In this document: positions 63,687 through 64,000 of the stretch, piece by piece
Position numbering within the stretch: the first letter of the stretch is position 1
Layout: each line of letters opens with the position of its first letter
NCBI GenBank assembly: GCA_030065615.1
Contig: JASJDR010000017.1
Coordinates: 1-64,000, forward strand
DNA length: 64,000 bases
Source: Xenococcus sp. MO_188.B8
Lineage (GTDB): Bacteria; Cyanobacteriota; Cyanobacteriia; Cyanobacteriales; Xenococcaceae
Direction of reading: 5' to 3'
Made by a program: the position numbers and the translations under genes
Notes under the pieces: model-generated
Database searches by the model: none
Seen by the model: the letters and a program-made list of their open reading frames with translations, nothing else
What the model was told of the DNA's origin: nothing

Positions 63687-64000
63687 TGAGATTGAAAACG
63701 TCGAGATTAAATCTAACTCTTCCCCATTTGCCTTTCGAGGTTAGTCTGTTACCCTCTACCACTTGTTTAGTAGGAGGTGCGGTGAGAGATGCCTTACTTG
63801 GAAGACAAAAGACTCATTGGGATTTAGATTTTGTCTTACCAGAAAAAGCAGTAGAAACGGCGAAGATTATTGCTCATAGATATGACGGTGGATTTGTAAT
63901 TTTAGATGATGCGCGACAAATTGCCCGAGTAGTTTTTCCTGAAGGAACCTTAGATTTTGCCTTACAGGAAGGGGATACCTTAGAAAAAGATTTGCAAAGA
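63687..64000 (+). CDS. CCA tRNA nucleotidyltransferase (partial, cut by window end)
   Basis: The first 104 residues show LVGGAVRDALLGR (class II nucleotidyltransferase GG-AVRD motif, near residue 28) and WDLDFVLPEK (D-x-D metal pair). RRxLxxD-type segments would follow outside the window. The enzyme adds CCA to tRNA 3' ends or is a poly(A)-polymerase relative; cyanobacteria have split A- and CC-adding forms. The ATG at 63687 is in a good position. The gene continues beyond 64000. Confidence 0.85.

Overview
The window is chromosomal DNA from a cyanobacterium. The evidence is the frequent HIP1 octamer GCGATCGC and a set of genes typical of oxygenic phototrophs: PGR5, Ycf34, Tab2/Atab2, GUN4, a CruA-type carotenoid cyclase homologue, a Psb34/ssl1498-type small membrane protein and a GH13_18 sugar phosphorylase. 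The DNA is AT-rich with many short dispersed repeats and several broken genes, so the genome looks repeat-loaded. I cannot name the genus from sequence alone.

Layout. 1-5 kb: a 5'-truncated two-partner-secretion exoprotein, a repeat-filled gap and a pilin-like gene. 5-11 kb: an alpha/beta hydrolase, a membrane P-loop/TPR protein, then the housekeeping block ffh, rpsP and khpA. 11-15 kb: a complete dTDP-L-rhamnose operon on the minus strand (rfbC, rfbD, rfbA-like, rfbB), then smpB. 16-19 kb: an RTX/Ca-binding gene remnant and an overlapping pair of sugar-type oxidoreductases. 19-21.6 kb: an AT-rich composite in which a RecB/Cas4-like nuclease with part of an RNase H-like domain runs, through a frame break, into an IS66-like DDE transposase. 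22-28 kb: photosynthesis-related genes (Tab2, DUF2949, PGR5, CruA-type) and murQ. 28-32.3 kb: three different sulfotransferases and a chorismate-lyase-family protein. 33-46.6 kb: an aminopeptidase P, two divergent MscS channels, a THUMP protein, a DUF3754 membrane protein, coaX, a pentameric ligand-gated channel homologue with duplicated N-terminal domains, and a DUF815 ATPase. 46.8-54 kb: two membrane-anchored acidic repeat proteins and a toxin-antitoxin and debris zone (VapB with a stub of VapC, a truncated RelE-type toxin, an intact MntA/HepT pair, a psb34-like gene and a duplicated copy of its 3' end). 54.5-64 kb: a hydrogenase-maturation-protease-like gene, an aldo/keto reductase, a GH13_18 phosphorylase, valS, a TetR regulator with a strong palindromic operator, ycf34 and the start of a CCA-adding enzyme gene that runs off the window.

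The best candidates for unusual biology are the nuclease-transposase composite (19.1-21.6 kb), the channel with two N-terminal domains (43.2-45.1 kb), the sulfotransferase/chorismate-lyase cluster (28.3-32.3 kb) and the Met/Glu repeat protein (46.8-48.65 kb). No rRNA, tRNA, CRISPR array or prophage was seen. Function calls rest on motif recognition by eye, without any database search.
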